Made by a program: the position numbers and the translations under genes
Shown: piece by piece, positions 54,755 through 64,000 of the stretch
Numbering within the stretch: the first letter of the stretch is position 1
How the letters are laid out: each line of letters starts with the position of its first letter
Assembly (NCBI GenBank): GCA_025361565.1
Contig: JANYKN010000175.1
Coordinates: 1 to 64,000 of the forward strand
Origin: Bacteroidota bacterium
GTDB taxonomy: Bacteria; Bacteroidota; Bacteroidia; Bacteroidales; NBLH01
Length of the DNA stretch: 64,000 nt
Reading direction: 5' to 3'
Notes under the pieces: model-generated
What the model was told of the DNA's origin: nothing
Databases searched by the model: none
The model's input: only the letters and a program-made list of their open reading frames with translations

Positions 54755-57301
54755 CTACTTGCTTTTTGCTTTTTTTACTGTAGGTTTTTTACTTATTGTC
54801 TTTTTACTTAAAGGTTTTATCTCAATATCGATTAATTCTTTACATTTCTCAAGACTAAGATCTTCAGGAACAATACCTTTTGGAATTTTGATATATTTGG
54901 TTTTATATTTAATGCATGGTTTTCCCCATCTATCTTTCATTACCAATATATCCTTCTCCTTTGGAAAAGTTTTAATTATTTTTTTTTCATCAGATTCTTG
55001 TTTAGCCTCAATTAATTCGATTGCCCTTTCGAGATCGATTGTCATTGGATCATCTGTTTTTTTAAGGGATGTAAATTTAGAATCATATTTAATGTAAGGA
55101 CCAAACCTTCCTACACCAATTGTTACCGTTAAGTCTTTATATTCGCCAACAACACGCGGTAATTCAAAAAGTTTTAATGCAAGCTCAAGATCCATTGTAG
55201 AAATATCCTGATTGGCCATTAAACTGGCGTACCTAGGCTTTTCTTTATCTTCAGATTCGCCAATCTGAACCATAGGCCCAAAGCGCCCAACCCTTACAAA
55301 AACAGGTTTCCCTGATTGAGGATCTATACCCAATTTACGGCCATCCTTGTTGTTTTTAAGCAATAACAAAGCTTCATCAAGTGTAACTGTTTCGATAAGT
55401 TGATTCTTATTAAGGCTTGCAAATACAGGTTGATCACCATTTTGAGCATCACCTAATTGAACAATTGGTCCAAAACGGCCTATCCTGGCTAAAACAACTT
55501 TTCCCGAAACAGGATCATTGCCTAAAATACGTTCACCACTGTTTCTTTCAGATTCTTCGAGAGTAGAAACAACCCTGTTATGGAAAGGATGATAGAATTT
55601 GTCAATCATTTTTGTCCATTCCATTTTCCCCAAGGCTATTTCATCAAATTTCCCCTCAACATCCGCAGTAAAATTATAATCTAAAATATTATCGAAATAT
55701 TTAATCAAAAAATCATTGACAACCATTCCGATATCGGTAGGGAAAAGTTTTGCTTTTTCTGCTCCTGTTATTTCAGTTTTTTCTTCTTTAGAAACTTTCT
55801 TGTCTTTTAATGTATAATGAAAATAATTCCGCTTTGTGCCTTCACGATCTTCTTTAATTACATAGCCCCTTTTTTGAATTGTTGAAATGGTGGGTGCATA
55901 AGTTGAAGGTCTTCCAATGCCAAGTTCTTCCAGCTTTTTTACAAGGCTGGCTTCGGTATACCTGGCAGCATGTTTTGAAAATTTTTGAATGGCATCTATT
56001 TTAATTAAACCCATTTCGGAATTGACTTTTATTTCGGGTAGTATAATTGTTTTGCTACCCCCGTTTTCATCATCAGTAGATTCGTGATATACTCTTAGAA
56101 AACCGTCAAATTTAATTTGCTCGCCCGAAGCAATAAACTGATTTGGACAAGCTGAACAGTCAATAATGATATTGGTTTTTTCAATTTCGGCATCAGCCAT
56201 TTGGGAAGAAACCGCACGTTTCCAAATAAGTTCATATAATCTTTGCTCCTGATAAGTGCCACTAACACTCTCCTGATCCATGTAAGAAGGGCGAATAGCT
56301 TCGTGAGCTTCTTGTGCCCCTTTAATTTTTGATTTATATTTTCTAAGTTTAAAATACTTATCACCGAATTGTCCGATAACATGTTTTTTAATTGCATCCA
56401 AAGCCGTATCAGACAGATTAACAGAATCGGTACGCATATAACTAATTTTTCCTGCTTCATATAAACTTTGAGCAATAGTCATGGTTTGCGAAACAGAAAA
56501 ACCCAATTTTCTACTGGCTTCTTGTTGCAAAGTTGAAGTGGTAAAAGGTGGAGCAGGTGATTTTTTAGAAGGTTTTTTCTGAACTTCAGAAACGACATAT
56601 GATCCAGAACTGCAGGCCTTTAGAAAATCTTCAACTTCTTTACCTGATCTTAACCTGTCCTGATAATCGGCAGCAAGTTGAATTAGTTTACCATTTTTAT
56701 CTTCAACACTGAAAAGTGCCGTAATTTTAAAAGCGGATTCTGCATTAAATCCGTGAACCTCCCTTTCGCGCTCAACGATTAGACGGACAGCGACTGACTG
56801 AACCCTACCTGCTGATAATGAAGGCTTTACTTTTTTCCATAAAACAGGAGACAGTTCAAAACCAACTAACCGATCCAAAATTCTCCGTGCTTGCTGAGCT
56901 GAAACCAAATCATGATCAATAGATCTGGGATTTTCAACCGCATGAAGAATGGCATCTTTAGTAATTTCGTGAAAAACAATTCGCCTTGTATTGCTTTCTT
57001 TCAGACCGAGAGTTTCGAATAAATGCCATGCAATTGCTTCTCCTTCGCGATCCTCATCAGATGCCAGCCATACAACTTTTGATTGTTTTGCAGCTTTTTT
57101 AAGTTCGCTTACAATCTTTTTTTTATCAGGTGTTACCTCGTATATAGGTGAATAATTGTTTGCAACGTCAATACCAAAATCTTTTTTTGCCAAGTCTCTA
57201 ATATGTCCATTACTCGATTTTACTATAAAGTTTTTACCTAAAAACTTTTCTATAGTTTTTGCTTTTGCAGGTGACTCAACGATAACTAAATTCTCTTCCA
57301 T
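54755..57301 (-). CDS. topA: DNA topoisomerase I (type IA)
   Basis: An 848-aa type IA topoisomerase that relaxes negative supercoils through a transient DNA-tyrosine bond. The Toprim domain starts NLVIVESPAKAKTIEKFLG with DEDREGEAIAWHL; the catalytic Tyr is in ISYMRTDSVNLS (near residue 289). Several C-terminal repeats carry RxGRFGP, and a basic Lys-rich tail ends the protein. The cysteine zinc fingers of E. coli TopA are replaced by these repeats, as is usual in Bacteroidota. Length is normal. Confidence 0.96.
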   Translation of the reverse strand: MEENLVIVESPAKAKTIEKFLGKNFIVKSSNGHIRDLAKKDFGIDVANNYSPIYEVTPDKKKIVSELKKAAKQSKVVWLASDEDREGEAIAWHLFETLGLKESNTRRIVFHEITKDAILHAVENPRSIDHDLVSAQQARRILDRLVGFELSPVLWKKVKPSLSAGRVQSVAVRLIVEREREVHGFNAESAFKITALFSVEDKNGKLIQLAADYQDRLRSGKEVEDFLKACSSGSYVVSEVQKKPSKKSPAPPFTTSTLQQEASRKLGFSVSQTMTIAQSLYEAGKISYMRTDSVNLSDTALDAIKKHVIGQFGDKYFKLRKYKSKIKGAQEAHEAIRPSYMDQESVSGTYQEQRLYELIWKRAVSSQMADAEIEKTNIIIDCSACPNQFIASGEQIKFDGFLRVYHESTDDENGGSKTIILPEIKVNSEMGLIKIDAIQKFSKHAARYTEASLVKKLEELGIGRPSTYAPTISTIQKRGYVIKEDREGTKRNYFHYTLKDKKVSKEEKTEITGAEKAKLFPTDIGMVVNDFLIKYFDNILDYNFTADVEGKFDEIALGKMEWTKMIDKFYHPFHNRVVSTLEESERNSGERILGNDPVSGKVVLARIGRFGPIVQLGDAQNGDQPVFASLNKNQLIETVTLDEALLLLKNNKDGRKLGIDPQSGKPVFVRVGRFGPMVQIGESEDKEKPRYASLMANQDISTMDLELALKLFELPRVVGEYKDLTVTIGVGRFGPYIKYDSKFTSLKKTDDPMTIDLERAIELIEAKQESDEKKIIKTFPKEKDILVMKDRWGKPCIKYKTKYIKIPKGIVPEDLSLEKCKELIDIEIKPLSKKTISKKPTVKKAKSK

Positions 57302-57560
57302 GATATTTCTAAAATCTTACAACCTGTGAAAAATGCACAAAATAAAGAAATTACAAACCTAAGTTCAAAACTTTTTGACATATTTATTTTTATCAACAGT
57401 AAAACGATGATTAAAATGATAGATATTAAGGCAATATAAAAGTTATTGAAAAATAAAAATATTATGTATGCAATACGCTTATAAACTGACTTTTAGGATA
57501 GTATTAAACCCATTGTAACAGAATAAAAAAAGACCGGAATGTTGATATCAAATTTATTTT

Positions 57561-57568
57561 TATCTTTG
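57561..57568 (+). promoter_or_regulatory. -7 box of the PBP1A-like gene
   Basis: TATCTTTG fits TAnnTTTG, 29 bp before the ATG at 57597; a TTG at 57542-57544 lies at a distance suitable for the -33 element. Confidence 0.55.
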
Positions 57569-57596
57569 CGGTTAAGTAAACATGACATTTTAAATC

Positions 57597-59969
57597 ATGA
57601 ATGACATACAAAAAAACAAAGCCGTTAAAACCTTTTGGATTATTTTTATGATTCCAATAGCGTTAATGGCCATTCTATTTATGCTGATTTCGAGTGGGAA
57701 CATGGGTTATATGCCTCCATTTGAAGAGTTGGAGAATCCCCAAAGCAATTTGGCTTCTGAAGTAATTTCTTCAGATCAGGAATTATTGGGTAAATATTAC
57801 AGGGAAAACAGAACAATTGTTCAATTTGAAAATCTCCCGGCTCATTTGGTAAATGCCTTGGTAGCAACTGAGGATATTCGTTTTTATGAGCATTCAGGTA
57901 TTGATGGACGAGGACTATTGAGGGTTTTGTTTAAAACTGTTATTTTGCGTGATAAAAGCAGTGGTGGCGGAAGCACCATTACGCAACAATTGGCTAAAAA
58001 CCTTTTCCCTAGGGATTCGATCAATGACAGATCCGGTATTTCAAAAATAGCGCACCTTGCCCTTGCAAAGTTTAAAGAATGGATAATTGCCGTTAAACTT
58101 GAGAGGAATTATACCAAGGAAGAAATTCTTGCTATGTATTTTAACACTGTGCCTTTTGGAAGCGAGACCTATGGAATAAAATCAGCTGCGCGAACCTATT
58201 TTAATTCATCACCTGACTCATTAAATATTCAGGAAGCTGCTATGTTGGTTGGTATGGTTAAAGGGCCATCCATGTTTAATCCAAAAAGAAATCCAAGACG
58301 GGCTTTATTGAGAAGGAATACTGTTCTTGAACAGATGGAAAAAAATGATTTTTTAAGCGAAGAAGAGTGTGATTCGTTAAAAAAATTGCCTCTTAGACTA
58401 GATTATAAAATACAGTCGCATAACCAGGGTCTAGCTACATATTTTAGAGAATATCTGAGAATGGCAATGACTGCAAAGTTGCCCGATAGAGAAAATTACA
58501 GTGAAAATAATCTTGCGAAATATAGAGAAGACTCAACTGAATGGGCTGATAATCCTTTGTATGGTTGGTGCAATAAAAACCATAAACCAAATGGAGACAC
58601 CTATGATATTTATAGTGATGGATTAAAAATTTATACAACGATAAACTCCAAAATGCAAAAATATGCCGAAGAAGCAATGACAGAGCATATGGGAGGAGAT
58701 TTGCAGCCCGCATTTTATCAGTATAAAAAAGGAAATAAAAAAGCTCCATTTGATTGGCAAATGACAGATCAGCAAATTAGACGGGTGTACTCTAACGCAG
58801 TGGTTAGAAGCGAAAGATACATCATGTTAAAAAGGGCAAAAAAAGATTCTGCCGAAATTGTTGAAAATTTCAGGACACCAACTCACATGCAGGTATTTAA
58901 ATGGACCGGTGATGTGGATACCATTATGTCACCAATAGATTCCATCCGATATTATAAGTTTTTTCTTCATGCAGGATTAATGTCTATGGAACCACAGACT
59001 GGATATGTGAGAGCTTATGTGGGTGATATCAATTTCTTCCATTTTAAATTTGACAATGTAATGCAAACCCGAAGGCAGGTTGGTTCTACATTTAAACCTA
59101 TAATCTATACCATGGCCATGATGCCCGGTCAATATTCACCTTGCCATATGGTTCCCAATATTCCGGTTAGCTTTCCGATGCCAAATGGACAGCCTGAATA
59201 TACTCCGAAATATTCACTTTTAAAGGGATACGAAGGAAAATTGATACCACTAAGAATGGGACTTGCTTATTCATTAAATCAAATATCTGCATGGATACTT
59301 AAACAATACAGCCCTAGGGAAGCCATTGATTTAGCTAGAAGAATGGGAATTAAAAGTCCTCTTGAAGAGGTTTATTCAATTTGTGTTGGGTCTGCCGAAA
59401 TTAAATTATCTGAAATGGTTGGAGCTTATGGAACTTTTATTAATAAAGGGGTTTATTCCGAACCAATTGTTGTGACAAGGATAGAAGACAAGAATAACAA
59501 TATTATAGGTTCAACTTTTAAATCCAAAAAAAGAGAAGTCATAAGTGAAGGAACTGCCTATCGGATGATTAGCCTGATGCAAGGTGTTGTGCAAATGGGA
59601 ACAAGTACAAGGTTGCGCTACAAATACAAATTTACCAATGATATTGCAGGAAAAACGGGAACAACAAATAATAATTCAGATGCATGGTTTATTGGTTGCG
59701 TACCCAATCTGGTAACCGGAGTTTGGGTTGGAGGTGAAGAAAGAAGTATCCGGTTTGGTGAAGGCGGCTATGGACAGGGAGCAAGTGCTGCTCTTCCTAT
59801 CTGGGCATTGTATATGCAAAGGGTTTATAAAGATGGGACACTTGAAGTGAGCAAAGATAATTTTGATATACCGGAATATGCAGATGGAATTCCAATGAAC
59901 TGTAGTAAATACAAGGAATTCCAAGGTGATGACGATGAATATATAAATCCAGAAGAAGAAGCCTATTAA
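57597..59969 (+). CDS. Penicillin-binding protein 1A-type (transglycosylase-transpeptidase)
   Basis: A 790-aa bifunctional cell-wall synthase. An N-terminal membrane helix (FWIIFMIPIALMAILFMLI) is followed by the transglycosylase domain with ATEDIRFYEHSGIDGRG (catalytic Glu) and GGSTITQQLAKNLF. The transpeptidase domain has GSTFKPI (Ser nucleophile), SLNQ (SxN) and GKTGTT (KTG). It polymerises and cross-links peptidoglycan. It is divergent from topA, with its own promoter and a terminator shared with the next gene. Confidence 0.95.
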   Translation: MNDIQKNKAVKTFWIIFMIPIALMAILFMLISSGNMGYMPPFEELENPQSNLASEVISSDQELLGKYYRENRTIVQFENLPAHLVNALVATEDIRFYEHSGIDGRGLLRVLFKTVILRDKSSGGGSTITQQLAKNLFPRDSINDRSGISKIAHLALAKFKEWIIAVKLERNYTKEEILAMYFNTVPFGSETYGIKSAARTYFNSSPDSLNIQEAAMLVGMVKGPSMFNPKRNPRRALLRRNTVLEQMEKNDFLSEEECDSLKKLPLRLDYKIQSHNQGLATYFREYLRMAMTAKLPDRENYSENNLAKYREDSTEWADNPLYGWCNKNHKPNGDTYDIYSDGLKIYTTINSKMQKYAEEAMTEHMGGDLQPAFYQYKKGNKKAPFDWQMTDQQIRRVYSNAVVRSERYIMLKRAKKDSAEIVENFRTPTHMQVFKWTGDVDTIMSPIDSIRYYKFFLHAGLMSMEPQTGYVRAYVGDINFFHFKFDNVMQTRRQVGSTFKPIIYTMAMMPGQYSPCHMVPNIPVSFPMPNGQPEYTPKYSLLKGYEGKLIPLRMGLAYSLNQISAWILKQYSPREAIDLARRMGIKSPLEEVYSICVGSAEIKLSEMVGAYGTFINKGVYSEPIVVTRIEDKNNNIIGSTFKSKKREVISEGTAYRMISLMQGVVQMGTSTRLRYKYKFTNDIAGKTGTTNNNSDAWFIGCVPNLVTGVWVGGEERSIRFGEGGYGQGASAALPIWALYMQRVYKDGTLEVSKDNFDIPEYADGIPMNCSKYKEFQGDDDEYINPEEEAY

Positions 59970-60013
59970 TTAAAATAAAAGTATCAGATCAATTATATTT
60001 GAGCTGAAAGTTT

Positions 60014-60052
60014 AAAATAAAAACCGGGTTTTTGATTCCCGGTTTTATTTTA
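60014..60052. terminator. Bidirectional terminator after the PBP1A-like gene
   Basis: AAACCGGG (60021-60028) and CCCGGTTT (60038-60045), extended by A/T runs on both sides, between the convergent PBP1A and DUF4296 genes. Confidence 0.8.
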
Positions 60053-60946
60053 TCTGATAGCATCAGTCCTTTTTGATTTAATTGCATTCTTTTTAAAAAT
60101 GTCTTTATTTACAGGTTTTACAATTGGTTTTACAAACATTCCTGTGGTGTCTTTATTAGGTGCAAATTGTTTTAAGGATACACTTCTAATGTTTACAAAT
60201 GTATTACTTGTGATACTATCTACTTCAAAAATTGTAGATTTTATTTTAATTGGAGTTTTAGAACTATCTGTTTTAAACACTAAATATTGATTATCCCACT
60301 TGTCATTCTTGATTTTAATCTGCTTTTCAAGTGTGTCGGCAGTTGTATCTTTATAAAGAACAATCATATTCATTTTTATCTTATTCGATTTATTTTTAGG
60401 CAAAATCATGTAATCGGCATTTAAAACCAATAAGCATTGATGTTTAATTTCCTTTTCTAATTTAAGAGCAGTTCTGGAAGTATCGACCGGAAAATTAAAA
60501 TAATTCTTTTGCGCCCATAACTCAGTTCCTTTAATCCCAAATCTTAGGGAAGGATCATGTCTCATTTTAGCTTCTTCAATGGCATTTCCAATTATATTAT
60601 AGATGCTGTTTGAATCAAACTTTTTTGGAATTTTATTGTTAATTTTAACAATTACTTCATCATAGATTTTCATTAAATCTTCCAGATTTGCACTATAATA
60701 TGCCAAAGAATTATCAAATTTTACTCTTGAAATATCATATTTTTTTAGCACAAAGCTGTAATAGGACTTAGTAGAATCTGGTAGTCTTCCATCATACCAT
60801 CCTTTATCTGTCATAATTCCTTCAGTAATATGCAACTCTGTTAATATATTTACAAACTTTTCTCTTTCAATTATTTCGGTATCCTCATTTTTAGTACATG
60901 AAAAAAATAAAGAAATCAAAAGTATTGGTATTAAACCATATTTCAT
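60050..60946 (-). CDS. DUF4296 domain lipoprotein
   Basis: A 298-aa protein. The lipoprotein signal is MKYGLIPILLISLFFSC; residues about 25-110 form the DUF4296 domain (FVNILTELHITEGI, YYSFVLKKYDISRVKFDNSLAYYSANLEDLMKIYDEV). The second half is beta-rich and its family is unknown. DUF4296 proteins are common outer-membrane lipoproteins in Bacteroidota with no known function. Start 60946 is chosen for the signal peptide. Confidence 0.85.
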   Translation of the reverse strand: MKYGLIPILLISLFFSCTKNEDTEIIEREKFVNILTELHITEGIMTDKGWYDGRLPDSTKSYYSFVLKKYDISRVKFDNSLAYYSANLEDLMKIYDEVIVKINNKIPKKFDSNSIYNIIGNAIEEAKMRHDPSLRFGIKGTELWAQKNYFNFPVDTSRTALKLEKEIKHQCLLVLNADYMILPKNKSNKIKMNMIVLYKDTTADTLEKQIKIKNDKWDNQYLVFKTDSSKTPIKIKSTIFEVDSITSNTFVNIRSVSLKQFAPNKDTTGMFVKPIVKPVNKDIFKKNAIKSKRTDAIR

Positions 60947-61210
60947 TAGTTGGAAATTAGTCATAGTTCTATTTATTTCAGCATCTTAAGTGCTTATTAA
61001 AAGGTTTATTATTAGAATTTTATTAATTAAATAAACAGTCAGTTTGCAAAATTAAATTTTTCGCTACAATTATAACTTGTTTTGGTAAAAACTATTTTCT
61101 TTTTGTAATAAACAGGTTTGATCCATTGTAAAAAAACTCAATGTTTGCCTATAACAAAATTTGTCAGAAAAATCTCTACATAAATATTAAGATACTTTTA
61201 AATATACGAT

Positions 61211-63568
61211 TTAAATAGCAGATAGAATCTCCAACATCCTAAAACTGTTTTTCATAATACGCTCAGAAAATGCATAGCGTGCATGAATACCTGCTACTTC
61301 ATAAAAAGAAACTCTGGTTACCAGGAATTCTTTTAGCGCATATATATAACCTTGCTTCCAATCAGATTCAACAAGACTGTCATCCATTGTCTTATAAAGA
61401 CTAAAATGAAAAGACAAGAAGTGATTCAAGTCTTCAGTTTGAAAACCATCGACCAATACAAAACTCAAAAATTCCACAATATCGCGGTGAGGAATATTGA
61501 CTACGGCCAGTTCCCAATCATAAATACACGGTATTTCTTCATTTTGGGAAATATGATTCGGGATTGCTTTTCTAATTGCTATATTCCTGGAATTAAAGTC
61601 GTTATGGATTATTGTTTTTGGAATTTTAAGTAAGATGAATTCTTCCTCAAATTCCTCAAGAAATAAAAGAAGTTTCATTAAAGTCAATTGCATATTTGTA
61701 CCGGAAGCCTCCTTTATCATAATAGAAATGAATTGGGCATACAATGGCTTGGACTCCCATGGCTTGAATTCCTTAATTTCGACGTCCGCAGGCCTGTTTG
61801 AAGGTGATTCAAAATATTGATGCACTTCAGTAATAGCACTAATAACCTTTTCAATTTGCTGCTTGGTCCAAACTTCGGGCTGTTTTTGAGTGTTGATGTG
61901 AACAAGACCTGAAGGATGAAGATATTCCTGTAAAAAAATATAGATTTCGCGAGACTGATCAACAAAACTTCCCCAAAAATGAGGCATATATTTATAATTA
62001 TTTTGACTAAGTGCTTGATAAAGTGCTATTTCCTTTTGATGACAATTCCAATATTCCATTTTTTCTTTATGGGTAGAAATCAAATCTGCCAATTGCGTAT
62101 CGATATTTGCAGCCAACAAATGCAAACCTTTAATTACTTCCAAATCGAGTGCTTTTGATTTTATAATTAGCTGTTGATGTACATTCTTTTGATTTTCGAT
62201 ATATTCAATAGTAATTGGTATGAACCCAATGAGCTTTTTACTGATTTTATTGGTTAAATTGGTAATGATTCCATTTTCTATAAGCATTTGATTGGTTATT
62301 TCCATTGAAATCAGTTCATTATTCGAAATTTTATTATCGATAATTTTTGAAATAAATAGTTTATTGATTTCAGATTTTAATAACCAATTTACAGGCTTGT
62401 TACGGCCAAGTTTTTCATGTGCTTTTGCAAAGGCACCGCTAACAATAGCAGCATAAGTTGAAATTTCAAGAGCCATTGAAAAGCCGGCAATGAGTGATGC
62501 AAAGCGATTTATTTTTCTGCTGCCAAAACATCGCATCAACTCAAGTGATTCTCTCTGCTTTTGAAGATGTGTTCCGCCACCAATCGTGCCAATAACAAGG
62601 GCTGGAAGGTTTAATGATACATATAATCCATCACCCGCTTTTTCAAGATTAAGAATTCCGATCGCAGACTCATGAATTGAACCTAAATCCTGACCAGTAG
62701 CCACAAAAATAGCAGCAATAGCATTGGCAACATTGATATTGTAACCCATCATTCCATCTATAGTGGCCATAGCTTTTGAAGAATGATAAAATGCAAGCAT
62801 ATCATCTGCTGTAGTTCGCAATACTTTTCTAATTACTTCATCGGTAAGGTTGCATTCGGCTGTAACATGCACTCCCCTACCTTCGAGTATTGAATATTGC
62901 GATATTTTTTTATCAGAAGCCCCGTTTCCTTCCAGAGTAAAGCGTTCAATTGATATTTCAGTTTCATTTTGAAAAGTTTCAGCAATCCACAAAATGGCAT
63001 GCCAGGTGCAGGTAGTTGTCATATTTTGCCCCGAAGCATCACCTGTTGAATATACAAATTTGAGATGAACCCCTTTTCCAATCATTATTGGTTTTATTTC
63101 CAATAATTTAGCATGATTTGAATAATTGCTCGTTATTTCTTTTATCAATCTGAAATTTTTCCCAATCCATTGTAAAAATATTTTGGCGTTATTGAGATCT
63201 GAAAAAATAAATAAAGGAGCCCGAACCATACGCTGATGCAATATTGCAGCATTAAAGCCACCGCTTTGGCTGATGGCTTTTGCACCACGGTTCATGCTGG
63301 CAACCATGGCACCTTCCAGAGTGCCTGCAGCTGTATAAACAAGTTCTTCGCCTTTATCATGCTTATATAATAATGGGCCCACGATGCCTAGAGGTATTTC
63401 TACAGAACCGATAAATGATTCAATATTATTTTGAATTTCGGAAATATTCAATTGGTAATCAGAAATTGAATTGATTTTATGACCTTCAGATTCCAGGTAA
63501 TCGTGCCTCATTTTAATGGCAGATGGCAGAATTAGGCCACGTCCGGGAATAATTGGAATGTTTTCCAT
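61211..63568 (-). CDS. HMG-CoA reductase fused to an APH-like kinase domain
   Basis: A 785-aa fusion. Residues 1 to about 440 are HMG-CoA reductase (mevalonate pathway): LEGAMVAS with Glu85, STGDASGQNM with Asp177, ATGQDLGSIHES with Asp294, GTIGGGT, and AKAHEKLGRN with His384 as the catalytic His. Residues about 520-780 form a phosphotransferase domain of the aminoglycoside-phosphotransferase/choline-kinase type: IHNDFNSRN with Asp657 and Asn662, and IYDWE with Asp684. Both halves look intact. No frameshift or stop separates them. The kinase substrate is unknown; it might act on mevalonate or a related alcohol, but that is an inference. Confidence 0.88.
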   Translation of the reverse strand: MENIPIIPGRGLILPSAIKMRHDYLESEGHKINSISDYQLNISEIQNNIESFIGSVEIPLGIVGPLLYKHDKGEELVYTAAGTLEGAMVASMNRGAKAISQSGGFNAAILHQRMVRAPLFIFSDLNNAKIFLQWIGKNFRLIKEITSNYSNHAKLLEIKPIMIGKGVHLKFVYSTGDASGQNMTTTCTWHAILWIAETFQNETEISIERFTLEGNGASDKKISQYSILEGRGVHVTAECNLTDEVIRKVLRTTADDMLAFYHSSKAMATIDGMMGYNINVANAIAAIFVATGQDLGSIHESAIGILNLEKAGDGLYVSLNLPALVIGTIGGGTHLQKQRESLELMRCFGSRKINRFASLIAGFSMALEISTYAAIVSGAFAKAHEKLGRNKPVNWLLKSEINKLFISKIIDNKISNNELISMEITNQMLIENGIITNLTNKISKKLIGFIPITIEYIENQKNVHQQLIIKSKALDLEVIKGLHLLAANIDTQLADLISTHKEKMEYWNCHQKEIALYQALSQNNYKYMPHFWGSFVDQSREIYIFLQEYLHPSGLVHINTQKQPEVWTKQQIEKVISAITEVHQYFESPSNRPADVEIKEFKPWESKPLYAQFISIMIKEASGTNMQLTLMKLLLFLEEFEEEFILLKIPKTIIHNDFNSRNIAIRKAIPNHISQNEEIPCIYDWELAVVNIPHRDIVEFLSFVLVDGFQTEDLNHFLSFHFSLYKTMDDSLVESDWKQGYIYALKEFLVTRVSFYEVAGIHARYAFSERIMKNSFRMLEILSAI

Positions 63569-63710
63569 ATTTTAATATTGAATTCAAGATTGAGCTAAAG
63601 TAATATTTTTTGTGGTTTGAAAATTAAATGATAGGTGTTTTTAAGTGCAGAAGTTATGTATTGCGTTAACGATTAGAACAAACGGAAGCTTGTGGGAGTA
63701 GTAAAATCTG

Positions 63711-63785
63711 TGGGCATTACTGGATTCGAACCAGTGACTTCCACCCTGTCAAGGTGACACTCTAAACCAACTGAGTTAAATGCCC
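63711..63785 (-). tRNA. tRNA-Val (anticodon GAC)
   Basis: On the minus strand a full cloverleaf is present: acceptor GGGCATT/AATGCCC, D-arm with AGTTGGTTTA, anticodon loop TTGACAG with GAC, and T-arm ACTGG-TTCGAAT-CCAGT. CCA is not encoded. Confidence 0.95.
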
Positions 63786-64000
63786 ATATTTTAAGGGACA
63801 CAAAAATAGAAAAATAATTTTGATTTAAAAATATAAGCCCTGGAATAAATAGTTTGCACAGTAATTTGCTGAATCAGGAGTGAATTTAATTCAAATCATT
63901 CAAATATTGGAATTTTTTGGTGTGTGCATTACTGGATTATTCGCCCGAAAAGGGCTCATGAGGTTCAATCCTTCCTATCGTCAGGCTCGAACGTTCGAAC
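63786..64000. other. Window-end non-coding region with a tRNA-Val 3' fragment copy
   Basis: No gene. GCATTACTGGATT at 63926-63938 repeats the 3' part of tRNA-Val (63714-63726) in the same orientation. A GCCC/GGGC hairpin follows at 63943-63955. Confidence 0.4.

Noticed and set aside
63786-64000. Second tRNA gene at the window end
   Set aside because: Only a 13-nt match to tRNA-Val and a small hairpin are present; no acceptor, D or anticodon arm can be drawn.
1-64000. CRISPR array
   Set aside because: No series of regularly spaced identical repeats with unique spacers and no cas genes; the 33-bp spaced repeats near 14,480 number only two good copies.

Overview
The window is from a low-G+C member of the Bacteroidota. 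The evidence is a complete type IX secretion/gliding core (porP-gldK-gldL-gldM-gldN), Bacteroidota -7 promoter boxes (TAnnTTTG) upstream of greA, the PBP1A-like gene, an Rrf2 gene and the restriction operon, and families such as DUF6266, DUF4296 and DUF4956. No species is assigned.

Layout. Positions 1 to about 23,300 form an accessory region; about 23,400 to 63,800 is core chromosome. The accessory part starts with structured non-coding DNA and a small interrupted gene (409-687). A long minus-strand defence operon follows (11,550 to 787): an unknown leader protein, an XRE regulator, a Vsr-type endonuclease, a C5-cytosine methyltransferase, a GHKL (MORC/MutL-like) ATPase, a Z1 helicase-like ATPase, a PD-(D/E)XK protein and an AIPR protein. 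Next come a YegP-like gene, an AbiEi/AbiEii-type toxin-antitoxin pair with a perfect operator palindrome, and a small cassette: a minimal tyrosine recombinase, three DUF6266-like genes, a holin-like membrane peptide and an unknown 143-residue protein. The most unusual part is 18,375-22,270: a long imperfect palindrome, a gene fusing a TM0106/RecB-Cas4-like module to an IS66-type transposase, and then about 850 bp without genes, richer in G+C, that can fold into at least eleven stems. That stem-rich region is the best candidate here for something undescribed.

The core part holds tRNA-Glu and rpsT; a degenerate M48-like protein; a VTC/DUF4956 pair; mgsA, a cupin, a Mur ligase, a MutS-like ATPase and a DUF1289 protein; Rrf2, AhpD-like and PLP enzymes; a response regulator with PP2C output; a Crp/Fnr regulator; OsmC and DUF2461 proteins; greA; a DacB-type PBP4; a B12-dependent ribonucleotide reductase; a methyltransferase; the type IX operon; a ureohydrolase-like protein lacking its usual metal ligands; topA; a PBP1A-like protein; a DUF4296 lipoprotein; an HMG-CoA reductase fused to an aminoglycoside-phosphotransferase-like kinase domain; and tRNA-Val.

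How the parts work together. The defence operon combines self-marking (methyltransferase), mismatch repair at methylated sites (Vsr) and a multi-ATPase/nuclease effector set. The porP-gldKLMN operon builds the type IX motor and outer-membrane ring. The recombinase, the transposase fusion and the repeats suggest the accessory region was built by mobile elements, but no att pair or terminal inverted repeats could be identified by eye.
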